A stretch of DNA of 64,000 nucleotides, taken from contig CAVZBY010000001.1 in NCBI GenBank assembly GCA_963773685.1, positions 1-64,000 on the forward strand, given 5' to 3'. Source of the stretch: JALHVH01 sp963773685 (GTDB lineage: Bacteria > Acidobacteriota > Aminicenantia > Aminicenantales > Saccharicenantaceae). Positions 15,593-22,916 of the stretch are shown in pieces. The position numbers and the translations under genes were made by a program. Within the stretch, counting starts at the first letter, position 1; each line of letters opens with the position of its first letter. The notes below the pieces were generated by a model, which saw nothing but the letters and a program-made list of their open reading frames with translations, did not search any database and was not told where the DNA came from.

Positions 15593-16228
15593 ATGAAAAA
15601 GCGCAGTGTCGCTGTCCTATTGGTCCCAGGCATAGCTTTCCTTATGCTTTTCAGCTCAGGGTGCGCCACCAAGAAGTTCGTCAATCAGGAGGTGGCGGGC
15701 CTCGACCAGAAGATCGAAGGCGTCAGCGTCGAAGTCGAGGCCAATCAGAAGCGGATCCGTGAGCACGACGAGAGATTGGCCACGATCGGAGAGCTCGTCG
15801 GCAAGCAGGATTCGGAGCTCAAAGCCGTGGATACGAAGATCGAGGAGGTCAAGGGCCTCGTTCGCGGCACTCTGATCGCCAAAGAGACCCTGCACTCGAA
15901 CGACGCCAAATTCGGGTTCGGCAGCTCGGAGCTGACCCCCGAAGCCAAGGCCGTCACCGACGCCTTCGTCCAGAAGCTCATCGAGGAGAACAAGGGCGTC
16001 TATCTCGAGATCCAGGGGCACACGGACAGCACCGGGCCGGAAGAGTTCAACATGGCCTTGGGCGAGAAGCGGGCCGCCGCCGTGAAGGATTATCTCTACC
16101 GGCAGCACCATATCCCTCTTCACCGGATGGAGGTCATCAGCTACGGAAGCTCCAAGCCCCTGGCCGATAATTCCAGCCGTGAGGGCCGGGCCCAGAACCG
16201 GCGCATCGAGATCCTGGTTTACGAATAA
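15593..16228 (+). CDS. OmpA-family peptidoglycan-binding lipoprotein
   Basis: A 211-residue protein. The start at 15593 (MKKRS) is preferred because AAAGGAGG lies 5 bases upstream and the lipobox follows properly: LMLFSSGC with Cys at about residue 24. An upstream ATG at 15563 also has an AAAGGAGG but would add ten residues before the signal sequence. Residues about 30-95 are heptad-rich coiled coil (Lpp-like). Residues 105-211 are an OmpA C-terminal domain with the peptidoglycan-binding signature IQGHTDSTGPEEFNMALGEKR and a closing GRAQNRRIEI. It probably ties the outer membrane to the cell wall. It sits behind a sigma-54 promoter beside the GlrR-like activator. Confidence 0.92.
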   Translation: MKKRSVAVLLVPGIAFLMLFSSGCATKKFVNQEVAGLDQKIEGVSVEVEANQKRIREHDERLATIGELVGKQDSELKAVDTKIEEVKGLVRGTLIAKETLHSNDAKFGFGSSELTPEAKAVTDAFVQKLIEENKGVYLEIQGHTDSTGPEEFNMALGEKRAAAVKDYLYRQHHIPLHRMEVISYGSSKPLADNSSREGRAQNRRIEILVYE

Positions 16229-16259
16229 GGATCCCTATCAATTAACGAAGGAGGAGCGC

Positions 16260-16838
16260 ATGAAAAAGGCGATCGTATTTTCTCTGGCTTTACTCATGGT
16301 GTTCACGGCCGTCCTTTCGGCCAAGGTCAGGGTCGTCCCGGGCGTCTATTCGACGGAAGAGGGCGATTTCTACACCAAGTTCTGGAAGGAGATCTTCAAG
16401 GGCGGAGGCCCCGGACAGCCGGGCAACACGCTCCAGGCCCTGGGCGAGGGCTATATCTTCAACCAGGCCAAGCTGGCCACCGTCGAGGTCGGCGCGTTCA
16501 CGGTGGGGACCGATCCCTTCGTCTATGGCTATAAGTCCACCTATACGCGCGGCAAGCTGACCCTCAATCCGAGCGGCCCGTGGTGCGACGCCGGGACCCT
16601 CAAGGTCAAGAACGTCACGGCCGTCAATTATTCGTCCCAGGACCCCCCTCTGACCGGCATCCTGAAGTTCCACCTGGTGATCGAGGGAGACTTTACCAAC
16701 GCCCCCGGCTATCACTTCGTCATCGACGCGACGTACGAAGGCCAGCCCGAGGTCAAGTATGACGTGGAGACGGGCCTTCCGGTATTCCAGCGGGGCGCCG
16801 ACTACGACGTGATCATCACGATCACCGCCAACATTTGA
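16260..16838 (+). CDS. Exported protein of unknown function
   Basis: A 192-residue protein. The start at 16260 has GAAGGAGGA seven bases upstream. A signal peptide (MKKAIVFSLALLMVFTAVLSA) is followed by a mature domain rich in beta strands and aromatic residues, with one Cys only. No family is recognised. It lies 31 bp after the OmpA-like lipoprotein on the same strand, so it is probably in the same sigma-54-driven transcript and acts in the envelope. Confidence 0.7.
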   Translation: MKKAIVFSLALLMVFTAVLSAKVRVVPGVYSTEEGDFYTKFWKEIFKGGGPGQPGNTLQALGEGYIFNQAKLATVEVGAFTVGTDPFVYGYKSTYTRGKLTLNPSGPWCDAGTLKVKNVTAVNYSSQDPPLTGILKFHLVIEGDFTNAPGYHFVIDATYEGQPEVKYDVETGLPVFQRGADYDVIITITANI

Positions 16839-17031
16839 ATCCTCGGACATAACGAGGGGGGACGGTCATAAGGGCTTGCGCCCAGCGGATCCTCGAGCAA
16901 GGTTTCACCTTCAGGATCCTCCCCCTGCCCGAGCCTCCGCATGAGGCTTGAAACGAAGCCCGACCGTCCCCTCATTTCTCCCTTCCGCGAATCCGGGAGG
17001 AGGGATCACGACTTCAAATTTGAGAAGACGC

Positions 17032-18918
17032 ATGCGTCTCAGCTGGAGATTGGCCCTGTCCCTTGTTGCCGCGGCCGTGATAGGGGCGTTCGTCTTCGCT
17101 CTCATCCAAGGGAATCCGGAGGGGGGCCGGACGTTTTCCGGGACCTGGCTCCTGTCCTTCGGGCGTCTCGCCCTGCAGATGCTCCTCATCTCCCTCGTAA
17201 CCCTGCTCGTCGTGCGCTGGAACGTCATCAGGCCGCTGGCCGGGTTTGCGGAGTGGATCAAGCAACTGAGGCTGGGGGTTCCGGGGGGATCGGGAGCCGC
17301 CCCGGAAAGCGACCTCTTCGAGCCCATCGTCCGGGAAGTCACGACCCTGGCCAAAAGCCTATCGGCGGCGAGGACGGCCGCGGAACGGGAAGCGCGTCTG
17401 CGGGAGGCCGCCGAGTCCCTCTGGACCCCCGAACGGCTCCGAGAGCACGTCAGGGGAAAGCTGAAGGGAAGGCCGCTGTTCGTGATCTCCAACCGCGAAC
17501 CCTACGCCCACATGCGCCGGGACAGGAAGATCGAGGTCATCGTTCCCGCCGGAGGCCTCGTGACCGCCCTCGAGCCCGTCCTCCGGGCCTCGGGCGGCGT
17601 CTGGATCGCCCACGGCTCCGGCGACGCCGATTTCGACGTCGTCGACGACAATAACAGGATCCGGGTCCCGCCGGAGGAGCCCCTCTATACCCTCAAGCGG
17701 GTGTCCCTTTCCGATGAAGAAGAGGCCGGATACTACAACGGCTTCGCCAACGAAGGGATCTGGCCCCTCTGCCATATCGCCCATACGCGGCCGATCTTTC
17801 GCGCCGCCGACTGGGACCAGTACGTCAAGGTCAACCGGAAGTTCGCAGAGATCGCCGCGGGCGAGATGAAGGATGTATCGGAACCCTGTATCCTGATCCA
17901 GGATTATCATTTCGCCCTGCTCCCCAAGATGATCAAAGACATGCGCCCCGACGCCCGGATCGCTCTGTTCTGGCATATCCCCTGGCCCAACCCCGAAGCC
18001 TTCGGTATCTGCCCATGGCAGAGAGAGATCCTCACCGGCATGCTGGGCGCGGATCTGGTCGGTTTCCAAACGCAGTTCTTCTGCAACAACTTCCTCGATA
18101 CCGTCGACAGGACCCTGGAAACGCGGATCGAGTGGGAGCGCTTTGCCGTGCTCCGGGACGGGATCACGACGATGGTCAAACCGTTCCCCATCAGCGTGGC
18201 CTTTCCCTCGGCCTTCCAGGACGTCTTTGGCGGCGGGGGCCCGGGGCCGGACAAAGCCGCGTTGCTCAGGAGCTTGGGCATCAAGGCCCGCTATTTGGGC
18301 GTCGGGGTCGAGCGCCTGGATTACACGAAGGGCGTCCTGGAGCGCCTGCGGTCCATCGAGCGGTTCCTCGAAAAGTACGAGCGCTACCGGGAGGAATTCG
18401 TCTTCGTCCAGCTGGGGGCTCCGAGTCGGACGCTCATCAGGCGCTACCAGGACTTTCTGGGTGAGACCGAGAGGGAGGTCGAACGGATCAACGCGAAGTT
18501 CAGGGTCCGGGATTGGAGACCGATCGTCTATCTGATGCGACATCACAGTCACCGGGACATCCTGCCGTTCTACAGGAACGCCGACCTCTGCATGGTGACC
18601 TCCCTTCACGACGGCATGAATCTTGTGGCCAAGGAGTTCGTCGCCGTCCGGGACGACGGCGCCGGCGTCCTGATCCTGAGCCGTTTCGCCGGGGCCTCCC
18701 GGGAGCTTCGGGACGCTCTGATCGTCAATCCTTATGACGTCGAACAGATGGCCGAAGCCATCCGGACCGGGCTCGAAATGAATCCGGAAGAGGTATCCGC
18801 CAGGATGGGGCGGATGCGCGATGTCGTGAGAGAACACAATGTCTATCGCTGGGCGGGCACCCTGATCGAGGAGTTGATCAGGATCCCCGGGGGTGGGAGG
18901 ACGCCCCTTGGCGGTTAG
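17032..18918 (+). CDS. otsA: Membrane-anchored GT20 enzyme, trehalose-6-phosphate synthase-like
   Basis: A 628-residue protein. The N-terminus has two membrane segments (about residues 6-26 and 42-62) and a HAMP-like linker (VIRPLAGFAEWIKQL, then heptads to about 130). From about 145 a complete GT20 catalytic domain follows: VISNREPY, PAGGLVTALEPVL, YYNGFANEGIWP, DYHFALLP, HIPWPNPEAF, GVERLDYTKGV with the UDP-contacting Arg and Lys, and SLHDGMNLVAKEF. Soluble OtsA is about 470 residues and has no such anchor. ATG 17032 is chosen; TTG codons at 16948 or 17020 are alternatives. Expected reaction: UDP- or ADP-glucose plus glucose-6-phosphate to trehalose-6-phosphate. No OtsB-type phosphatase is seen nearby. 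A glucosylglycerol-type acceptor is possible. Confidence 0.85.
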   Translation: MRLSWRLALSLVAAAVIGAFVFALIQGNPEGGRTFSGTWLLSFGRLALQMLLISLVTLLVVRWNVIRPLAGFAEWIKQLRLGVPGGSGAAPESDLFEPIVREVTTLAKSLSAARTAAEREARLREAAESLWTPERLREHVRGKLKGRPLFVISNREPYAHMRRDRKIEVIVPAGGLVTALEPVLRASGGVWIAHGSGDADFDVVDDNNRIRVPPEEPLYTLKRVSLSDEEEAGYYNGFANEGIWPLCHIAHTRPIFRAADWDQYVKVNRKFAEIAAGEMKDVSEPCILIQDYHFALLPKMIKDMRPDARIALFWHIPWPNPEAFGICPWQREILTGMLGADLVGFQTQFFCNNFLDTVDRTLETRIEWERFAVLRDGITTMVKPFPISVAFPSAFQDVFGGGGPGPDKAALLRSLGIKARYLGVGVERLDYTKGVLERLRSIERFLEKYERYREEFVFVQLGAPSRTLIRRYQDFLGETEREVERINAKFRVRDWRPIVYLMRHHSHRDILPFYRNADLCMVTSLHDGMNLVAKEFVAVRDDGAGVLILSRFAGASRELRDALIVNPYDVEQMAEAIRTGLEMNPEEVSARMGRMRDVVREHNVYRWAGTLIEELIRIPGGGRTPLGG

Positions 18919-18982
18919 ACCGCGTGCCCGTTCGGGCGGACGGAGAGGCCCGGGCGGGGAATGGCTGTTCGGCGACCGGACG

Positions 18983-19348
18983 TCAGATGTCGAAATCCGG
19001 CCCGTCCGTATCGAAGCGGACGGCCTTCGAGAACTCGAGCCCATGCTTCTTGATCTTCGCGTACAGGGTCGTGTACTTGATCCCCAGCAGGGCGGCCGCC
19101 TTGCGTATATTGGCGCGGGCCGTGGTCATGGCCTGGGAAATGATGTCCCTCTCGAGGTCCTTCATGACCCGCATGAGCGGGGCCGGCCTTCCTTCGTTGA
19201 TCAATTCCAGGCAACCGTAAAGGTTATCGAGAGAGAAGGCCAGCGCGGGGATGGTCCCCCGGTCGTCCTTTTTCAGGGAACGAGACCCGTTGCCGTTCCC
19301 GGGCCTTTCTGTCGGCCTCATCGTCACGAGCACGCTCTCTTCTTTCAT
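18983..19348 (-). CDS. Stand-alone Fis/HTH_8 DNA-binding protein
   Basis: A 121-residue protein whose C-terminal half (RDIISQAMTTARANIRKAAALL, then KYTTLYAKIKKHGLEF) is the Fis-type HTH normally found at the end of sigma-54 activators. The N-terminal 50 residues are low in complexity. No AAA+ or receiver domain is present, so it is either an independent nucleoid/regulatory protein or an orphan DNA-binding half. GGAGG lies six bases before ATG 19348. It is convergent with the GT20 gene, 64 bp away, and in line with the LytTR cluster upstream of it, so it may be co-transcribed. Confidence 0.8.
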   Translation of the reverse strand: MKEESVLVTMRPTERPGNGNGSRSLKKDDRGTIPALAFSLDNLYGCLELINEGRPAPLMRVMKDLERDIISQAMTTARANIRKAAALLGIKYTTLYAKIKKHGLEFSKAVRFDTDGPDFDI

Positions 19349-19529
19349 ATAAAGCCTCCGGGCGAACGTTCCAATCCCTCAGCTTCAAGATAGGCAGAGC
19401 GTCGAACCCGGGGAACCGTTTTGCCGTGAAACGGACGAACGGAGACATGGGCGGGCCCGAAGGGTTCATGAGCGGGATGCCTCCCGGGGCGATGTCACGA
19501 TCCGGGGGAGGCTGGGACCGGCCGCTGCC

Positions 19530-20324
19530 TCAGGAGAGGCCTTCGATGGCCTTGCGGAAATGCTCGATGTAATTCCGGCTGACGCGGACGCGGCCGCCGT
19601 TCTTGAGGATGATGACGGACTCGCCGTGGAAGTGGCGCTGGATCTCCTGGATGGCGTCCACGTTGACGATGAAGGATCTGTGGGTGCGGACGAACAGGCG
19701 GGGGTCCAGCTTCTCCTCGAGGTCGCCCAGGGCCTCGCGGACCAAATGCTCCCCGGTCTCCGTATGGAGGGCGACGTAGCTCCCCGCGGCTTCCAGGTAC
19801 TGGACGTCCTCCACGTTCAGGAAGCGCACCCCGCGCTTGGACTGGATGAGGAGCCTCTTGAGATGGGGGCTGCCGGTCCTCATGTCTTCGATGAGGCCTC
19901 TGAGCCTGGACCGGAAATCCTCCCGGTCCTTCTCCATCCCTATGATGCTGCGGGCGCGCTTCAGGGATTCCCGGAAACGGTCGCGGTCGAACGGCTTGAG
20001 GAGATAGTCCAAGGCGTGGATCTCGAAAGCCCGGAGGGCATATTGATCATAAGCGGTGGCGAAAACGACGTGGGGAAGATTCCCGACACCCAGGGCCTCG
20101 ACCACGCCGAAGCCGTCCGGCGCCGGCATCTGGATGTCCAGGAATACGAGGTCGGGCTTGGTTTCGCGAATGATCCGGATCGCCTCCGAGCCGTTGCCCG
20201 CCTCGCCGACGACAGCGACGTCCTTCTCCGAACGGAGGAATTCCCGGATCTTCTTGCGGGCGTACGCCTCGTCGTCGACAATAACCGCCCGAATCGTCGT
20301 TCTCTCTTCCATGGGTATCGTCAT
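19530..20324 (-). CDS. LytTR-family response regulator
   Basis: A 264-residue regulator. The receiver domain (residues about 9-125) has the acidic pair VDDEA, phosphoacceptor Asp in FLDIQMP, and LLKPFD with the conserved Lys. The LytTR DNA-binding domain is about 155-260 (RGVRFLNVEDVQYLEAAGSYVALHT split over its strands; FVRTHRSFIVNVDAI; SRNYIEHF). ATG 20324 follows the upstream kinase stop by four bases with GAGG as ribosome site, so kinase and regulator are translationally linked. It probably controls an envelope or uptake gene; the receptor gene transcribed away from this cluster is the nearest candidate. Confidence 0.92.
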   Translation of the reverse strand: MTIPMEERTTIRAVIVDDEAYARKKIREFLRSEKDVAVVGEAGNGSEAIRIIRETKPDLVFLDIQMPAPDGFGVVEALGVGNLPHVVFATAYDQYALRAFEIHALDYLLKPFDRDRFRESLKRARSIIGMEKDREDFRSRLRGLIEDMRTGSPHLKRLLIQSKRGVRFLNVEDVQYLEAAGSYVALHTETGEHLVREALGDLEEKLDPRLFVRTHRSFIVNVDAIQEIQRHFHGESVIILKNGGRVRVSRNYIEHFRKAIEGLS

Positions 20325-20328
20325 CGCC

Positions 20329-21447
20329 TCAATCGGCCCCCGTCCGGTAAGGAATGTCAAACGCGATCCGGGCTCCGCCCCCGGCCCTGTCCCCGAGACT
20401 CAGGATCCCCTCGGTCCTGTAGAGGCCAGAAAGCCGGCCTTTGATATTCTTCAGCCCGGTCCCCCTGCCCAGGAGCGCCTCGGGCTTGTCACGGAATCCC
20501 AGTCCGTCGTCCGAAACTGCGACGACGAGCCGCCCGTCGTTCCGGCTCGCGGCGATCGTGATGGCCCCGCCCCTGTTGCGGGGCATGATCCCGTGCTTGA
20601 TCGCGTTCTCGACGAGCGGCTGAAGGCTGAAGCTCGGGACGAGGGCGGACAGCGTGTCCGGCGCGATATCGTAGCGGACGGCCAGCCTGTCGCCGAAGCG
20701 GGCTTTCATGATATCGAGGTACAGGGACAGCACGTCCAACTCGGTCTTGAGGGGGACGGTCGGCGTGTCCGGGCGTTCGAGGGCGGCGCGCAGGAGATCG
20801 CTCAGGCGGCTGATCATCCCGTCCGCCTTGCCGGGGTCCTCGTAGACCATCGCCGAGATCATGTGCAGTGTATTGAACAGGAAATGGGGGTGAACCTGGC
20901 TCTTCAGGACCTGAAGGTTGGCCCGCGCCAGCTCGGCCTCGAGGCGGCCGGCGGCACGCTCCCTCTCGCGATACAGGCGGAAATAATCGTGGCTCCAGAC
21001 CACGACCGGGATGGCGAGGGACGTCATGAAGTTGAGGTTGAAATGGGTCAGGATCGTCAGCTCCAGGTTCCTCATATAGAACAGCGGGGCATCGGCGAGA
21101 CCGATGACCGATTCGAAGAAAAGATTATACAGGCCAAAGGTGATGGCGGATTCCAGGGTGGATACGGCGAGCCCGCCGGCGACGATGACGGCCAGGCGGC
21201 CGGTCCATTGGCCTTCCCTGACCGGGAACCGGCGGGCGAGTCCGATCAGGGCCGGGGCGCAGACGGCCCAGGGGAGCCACTGGATGAGGTAGAGGAGAAG
21301 ATCCTGTCCGAGGCTGACCCGGCTGTAATCCTTGGTCAGGCGGCCGTAATAGAAATGGGTGTTCAGGAAGAACAGGGCCGTGAGGAAGAACAGCCCGGCC
21401 AGGAACAGGAACCTCCGGAATCGCGATCGCCAAGGGGTCGTCATCAC
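20329..21447 (-). CDS. LytS/YehU-type membrane histidine kinase, copy A
   Basis: A 372-residue kinase with four membrane segments in residues about 10-155, then a His_kinase domain. The phosphoacceptor is in KSQVHPHFLFNTLHMISAM at about 190, and HATPase motifs are LVENAIKHGIMP (N box), VSDDGLGF and GTGLKNIKGRL. Its cytoplasmic half is nearly identical in many stretches to the next kinase (21533-22651), while the membrane halves differ. It overlaps closely with the LytTR regulator downstream and is its most likely direct partner. Signal unknown. Confidence 0.92.
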   Translation of the reverse strand: MMTTPWRSRFRRFLFLAGLFFLTALFFLNTHFYYGRLTKDYSRVSLGQDLLLYLIQWLPWAVCAPALIGLARRFPVREGQWTGRLAVIVAGGLAVSTLESAITFGLYNLFFESVIGLADAPLFYMRNLELTILTHFNLNFMTSLAIPVVVWSHDYFRLYRERERAAGRLEAELARANLQVLKSQVHPHFLFNTLHMISAMVYEDPGKADGMISRLSDLLRAALERPDTPTVPLKTELDVLSLYLDIMKARFGDRLAVRYDIAPDTLSALVPSFSLQPLVENAIKHGIMPRNRGGAITIAASRNDGRLVVAVSDDGLGFRDKPEALLGRGTGLKNIKGRLSGLYRTEGILSLGDRAGGGARIAFDIPYRTGAD

Positions 21448-21532
21448 CTGATCATTCTTCCGTCACGCTGTCGGCCATGCCGCGCCCATATTATGACGAC
21501 CTCGGCGAAATATCAAGGCTCCCGCCCGTCGC

Positions 21533-22651
21533 TCAACCAGCCTGAGTCCGAAAAGGGATCTCGAAGGCGATCCGGGCTCCGCCGTCCGCCGTGTTCCCTA
21601 AACGGAGGACACCGTCGGCGCCATAGAGGCCGAAGAGGCGGCTCTGGATGTTCCTCAGCCCGACCCCTTTGTCCAGAAGCTCCCCGGGATCGTCCTTGAG
21701 GCCCGGCCCGTCGTCCGAGACCCCGACGACGAGCCGCCCGTCCTCCCGGCCCGCCGAGATCGTGATGGATCCGCCCGTGTCGCGGGGCATGATCCCGTGC
21801 TTGATCGCGTTCTCGACCAGCGGCTGAAGGCTGAAGCTCGGGACAAGGGCGGACAGCGTGTCCGGCGCGATATCGTAGGCGACGGCCAGCCTGTCGCCGA
21901 AGCGCGCTCTCATGATATCGAGATAAAGGGACAGCACATCCAGCTCGGTCTTGAGCGGGACGGTCGGCGCATCCGAAGAGTCGAGCGTGGCCCGAAGGAA
22001 GTCGCTCAGGCGGCTGATCATCACATCGGCCCGGGCCGGGTCCTCATAGACCATCGCCGAGATCATATGCAGGGTGTTGAACAGGAAGTGGGGATGGACC
22101 TGGGACTTCAGGGCCTGAAGGTTGGCCCGGGCCAGCTCGGCCTCCAGCCGGCCGGCGACGAGCTCCTTCTCCCGGTAGAGGCGGAGATGATCGAGGCCCC
22201 AGACGATGATCAGGATGACAAAGTACGTGACGACATTGTTGTGGATCTGGTTCAGGAACGTCAGCCAGTAATCGCTGAGGTAGGGCCCGACGCCTTCGGG
22301 AAGCCCGACCCACCCTTCGAACGGATGCCTGTACAGGGCGACGGAGAGGCTCGATTGCGCCCCCGCCACGACAAGGCTTCCGGCCAGATGGATGGCGAGA
22401 TGCGCGGGCCAGCGGCGGCGCCGAAGGGGGAACCGCCGCGCGAGCCTTATCACCGCCGGAGCGAAGAGGACCCAAGGCAGCCAGCGGACCGCATAGAGGA
22501 GAAAATCCTGCCAGAGGGTGAGCGGATACTCGTTCGGCTTCCTCAACAGGTAATAAAAGAGATTCGAGGTCGTGAAGAAGAGCGTGACGAGGAAGAAGAC
22601 CCCCGTCAGGATGAGGAGCGTCCGTATCCGCGGCCGCAGGGTCGAAGGCAT
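21533..22651 (-). CDS. LytS/YehU-type membrane histidine kinase, copy B
   Basis: A 372-residue paralogue of copy A and exactly the same length. It has four membrane segments in residues about 10-155, QVHPHFLFNTLHM with the phosphoacceptor at about 190, the N box LVENAIKHGIMP and VSDDGPGL. Cytoplasmic identity to copy A is high, and membrane-domain identity clearly lower, which points to tandem duplication with divergence of the sensing part. It lies 85 bp upstream of copy A on the same strand. Only one LytTR regulator serves the pair, so the kinases may form heterodimers or sense two signals for one output. Confidence 0.92.
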   Translation of the reverse strand: MPSTLRPRIRTLLILTGVFFLVTLFFTTSNLFYYLLRKPNEYPLTLWQDFLLYAVRWLPWVLFAPAVIRLARRFPLRRRRWPAHLAIHLAGSLVVAGAQSSLSVALYRHPFEGWVGLPEGVGPYLSDYWLTFLNQIHNNVVTYFVILIIVWGLDHLRLYREKELVAGRLEAELARANLQALKSQVHPHFLFNTLHMISAMVYEDPARADVMISRLSDFLRATLDSSDAPTVPLKTELDVLSLYLDIMRARFGDRLAVAYDIAPDTLSALVPSFSLQPLVENAIKHGIMPRDTGGSITISAGREDGRLVVGVSDDGPGLKDDPGELLDKGVGLRNIQSRLFGLYGADGVLRLGNTADGGARIAFEIPFRTQAG

Positions 22652-22868
22652 TGCGGGTTCATATTAAGGCGACCGCGCGGAAATATCAACTCCTGCGGCT
22701 CTCCCGTCCAAAGCCCGTCTGCTCCGGTTTCAATATCTTGAAGAAACGGCAACGGTCGTTACTTCGCGTAAAAACCGCCTCGCCGCACGGCGCCCACCGA
22801 CCTTCTCGCGGGCCGCGGATCCAAGGGAAGGAAGCCGGCCTCCCCGGGACCGGCCGCTGGCATGGTAA

Positions 22869-22897
22869 TTGCATTGGGGAACGACGAGCCCTTTAAA
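22869..22897 (+). promoter_or_regulatory. Promoter of receptor 1
   Basis: TTGCAT (22869-22874), 17 nt, TTTAAA (22892-22897), giving a short leader before AGGAGG and ATG 22917. Confidence 0.55.
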
Positions 22898-22916
22898 TTT
22901 ATTAGGAGGATGGTAC

